NCBI GenBank assembly: GCA_937863205.1
Contig: CALMGA010000039.1
Coordinates: 1 to 7,405 of the forward strand
DNA: 7,405 nucleotides
Reading direction: 5' to 3'
Origin: an uncultured Beijerinckiaceae bacterium
GTDB lineage: Bacteria; Pseudomonadota; Alphaproteobacteria; Rhizobiales; Beijerinckiaceae
This document shows positions 6,277-7,405 of the stretch, in pieces. The notes under the pieces were generated by a model. That model had not been told where the DNA came from and made no database searches. It saw nothing but the letters and a program-made list of their open reading frames with translations. The first letter of the stretch is position 1. Each line of letters opens with the position of its first letter. The position numbers and the translations under genes are program-made.

Positions 6277-6463
6277 GGTGATCGGTTCCCGAGAGCAGCA
6301 TCGCCCTTAGCTGCCATGCGTATCAATCGGCATCCGAAACCGTTCCGGCCGCCAGCACCGGGCTGGCCGCGAGCAGGACGCAAGCCAGGGAGGGGACGAA
6401 AAGGCGCATGGTGATCGGTTCCCGAGAGCAGCATCGCCCTTAGCTGCCATGCGTATCAATCGG
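6193..6463. repeat. Perfect 133-bp tandem duplication
   Basis: Bases 6193-6330 and 6326-6463 are identical with an offset of 133. The five bases ATCGG occur at both outer edges and at the junction (6193-6197, 6326-6330, 6459-6463), the trace expected of slippage or recombination between short direct repeats. The unit contains 49 bases upstream of the DUF4142 start, the ATG, the whole signal peptide and the first residues of the mature protein. The lack of any difference means the event is recent, or that the copy is an assembly artefact. Confidence 0.93.
6323..6409 (-). pseudogene. Duplicated DUF4142 leader: 28-codon signal-peptide reading frame
   Basis: The outer repeat copy carries the same start region and encodes MRLFVPSLACVLLAASPVLA plus AGTVSDAD, then meets TGA (6325-6323) created at the repeat junction. 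Transcribed from the original promoter, this would be the first reading frame on the message, 46 bases before the ATG of the intact gene. It is most likely a by-product of the duplication. It could act as an upstream reading frame that lowers or couples translation of the DUF4142 protein, or as a free signal peptide. Confidence 0.7.
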
Positions 6464-6539
6464 AGAACGATCGTGCCAGCATTGAGGTCGGTGCACGAGC
6501 GTGCAACTTCGTCCTCATAACGGAGGCTGCAACTTAAAC

Positions 6540-7232
6540 ATGGACCGGCATAGCGGTGATCAGGTCGCATACCGTTGCGCCGCCGGCTTCTGGCTTGCTG
6601 CCGCCATCCTCTTTGTGGGAAGCGAACTGGCCGCGGCGGCCGCCTTCTCGCCTCCCTACAGCTATGCTCGCAACTACATCAGCGACCTCGGCGTGACGAG
6701 TTGTGGAACAGTCTTCGAGGGTCGCCCGGTTTGCTCACCCCTGCAAGGGCTGATGAACGCGGACTTTATCGCGCAAGGTCTGCTGTTTTCCGGCGCCGCC
6801 ATCGTCATCTCTCGGCGGATCTCGGCTGCGACGACACCGGCCTTTCTCGCGCTTGCCGTCATGAACGGCATCGGCAACGTCCTGATCGGGTGCTTCCCGG
6901 AAAACGCACCTGGACGGCTCACCTCCGCCTTAAGCTGGCACATTGTCGGAGCGTTGCTGGCGATCGTCAACGGCAACGGGGCCGCCCTGGTGTCGGCTGC
7001 GACCTTCGCGACGCTCCGTCTGCCCCGGCTTCATCGCCGAGCGAGCATCGGCTTACCGCTTGCAGCCGCGGCATCGCTTGCGATGCTGATCGCCGCGCGC
7101 AGGGCGGGAACGGCGAACATGCTGCCCGACGCGATTTGGGAAAGGATCAGCGTCTACGCGATCACCGCCTGGGAAGTGCTGACCGCCGCATGTCTGATGA
7201 CGAGGACGCGCCGCCGGCAAGCGCCGAGCTGA
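6540..7232 (+). CDS. DUF998-family integral membrane protein
   Basis: The protein has 230 residues and six predicted membrane helices at about 14-36, 72-91, 100-119, 133-157, 170-187 and 203-220. The DUF998 signature is clear: PPYSYARNYISDLGVTSCG (39-56) in the first outer loop, VCSPLQGLMNADF (64-76) and GCFPEN (117-122). The family is of unknown function; two cysteines in the first loop could form a disulfide. ATG 6540 is preferred because the family's N-terminus begins just before the first helix and GGAGG lies at 6522-6526, though 13 bases is long; GTG 6501 would add 13 atypical residues. It is divergent from the DUF4142 gene across 130 bases that include the outer repeat copy, so the duplication also moved promoter elements between them. 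A basic tail (TRTRRRQ) closes the protein. Confidence 0.88.
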   Translation: MDRHSGDQVAYRCAAGFWLAAAILFVGSELAAAAAFSPPYSYARNYISDLGVTSCGTVFEGRPVCSPLQGLMNADFIAQGLLFSGAAIVISRRISAATTPAFLALAVMNGIGNVLIGCFPENAPGRLTSALSWHIVGALLAIVNGNGAALVSAATFATLRLPRLHRRASIGLPLAAAASLAMLIAARRAGTANMLPDAIWERISVYAITAWEVLTAACLMTRTRRRQAPS

Positions 7233-7305
7233 GATCGAAGCCCAACGGTGTAGCGAGCAATGGCGAACCTGCGCCCAATCCTGTCATAGCGCCTCATCGG
7301 CGCCT

Positions 7306-7321
7306 CGGCCGCAAGCGGCCG
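7306..7321. terminator. GC hairpin between convergent genes
   Basis: CGGCCG (7306-7311) and CGGCCG (7316-7321) form a 6-bp stem with a CAAG loop. It lies 73 bases after the DUF998 gene and 19 bases past the stop of the minus-strand gene at 7341, so it could terminate either. No T-tract is seen on either strand. Confidence 0.35.
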
Positions 7322-7340
7322 TGCGCCGGCTCGGTGTGCG

Positions 7341-7405
7341 TCAGCGCTCCAGCAGCGCGCTCACCTCGATGCGGTGCTGGCTCGCGGCAAGCTCCGGGTC
7401 GAGCG
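7341..7405 (-). CDS. C-terminal end of an unidentified protein, runs off the window
   Basis: On the minus strand an open frame enters from the window edge, reads LDPELAASQHRIEVSALLER and stops at TGA (7343-7341). The GC-rich third positions (GAC CCG GAG, GCC GCG AGC, ATC GAG GTG) are like those of the real genes here, which supports coding. The 20 residues are too few to assign a family. Confidence 0.5.
   Translation of the reverse strand, partial: LDPELAASQHRIEVSALLER

Noticed and set aside
5731..6414. Plus-strand open frame of 227 codons
   Set aside because: It is antisense to the DUF4142 gene and extended by the tandem duplication.
6193..6463. CRISPR array or satellite
   Set aside because: There are only two 133-base copies with no spacer; it is a simple tandem duplication.

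Overview
The window is GC-rich throughout. Its gene families (an IS630-type insertion sequence, a Tat-exported SoxC/sulfite-oxidase-like enzyme, DUF4142, DUF998, GlcG/HbpS and EthD-like proteins, and a tyrosine-recombinase tail of a kind common on plasmids and islands) point to an alphaproteobacterium, perhaps Methylobacterium or another Hyphomicrobiales/Sphingomonadales lineage. The genus is inferred from family resemblance only. The region looks accessory and partly decayed: it has one insertion sequence, four disrupted or partial coding units and one fresh tandem duplication.

Layout. (1) Positions 1-1031: the right part of an IS630-family element whose transposase is made by a -1 frameshift at an A7 run and carries a complete DD34E triad. 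The left end lies outside the window. (2) 1170-2737: two divergent genes for exported proteins, a small charged helical protein (minus strand) and a 357-residue secreted helical protein of unknown function (plus strand), with a perfect 7+5+7 inverted repeat between them. (3) 2777-3573: a minus-strand two-gene unit, an EthD-like dimeric alpha/beta-barrel protein followed 15 bases later by a GlcG/HbpS-family gene with a one-base frameshift. (4) 3574-3918: a divergent intergenic stretch with no convincing gene. (5) 3919-5301: a SoxC/sulfite-oxidase-type molybdoenzyme gene interrupted by an in-frame TAG at its domain boundary, with no cytochrome partner downstream. (6) About 5396-5579: the decayed C-terminal end of a tyrosine recombinase, in which a TAG stands where the catalytic tyrosine should be, followed by a strong hairpin. 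(7) 5782-6463: a DUF4142 secreted protein gene (minus strand) whose start region has been perfectly duplicated in tandem (133-base unit), leaving a free-standing 28-codon signal-peptide reading frame upstream of the intact gene. (8) 6540-7232: a six-helix DUF998 membrane protein (plus strand). (9) 7341-7405: the last codons of a minus-strand gene running off the window.

There is no strong evidence for a single new multi-gene system. The notable points are the two in-frame amber codons about 640 bases apart (one replacing a catalytic tyrosine), the precise duplication of a signal-peptide leader, and the closeness of the damaged sox-type gene to an integrase scar, which suggests a relic integration boundary.
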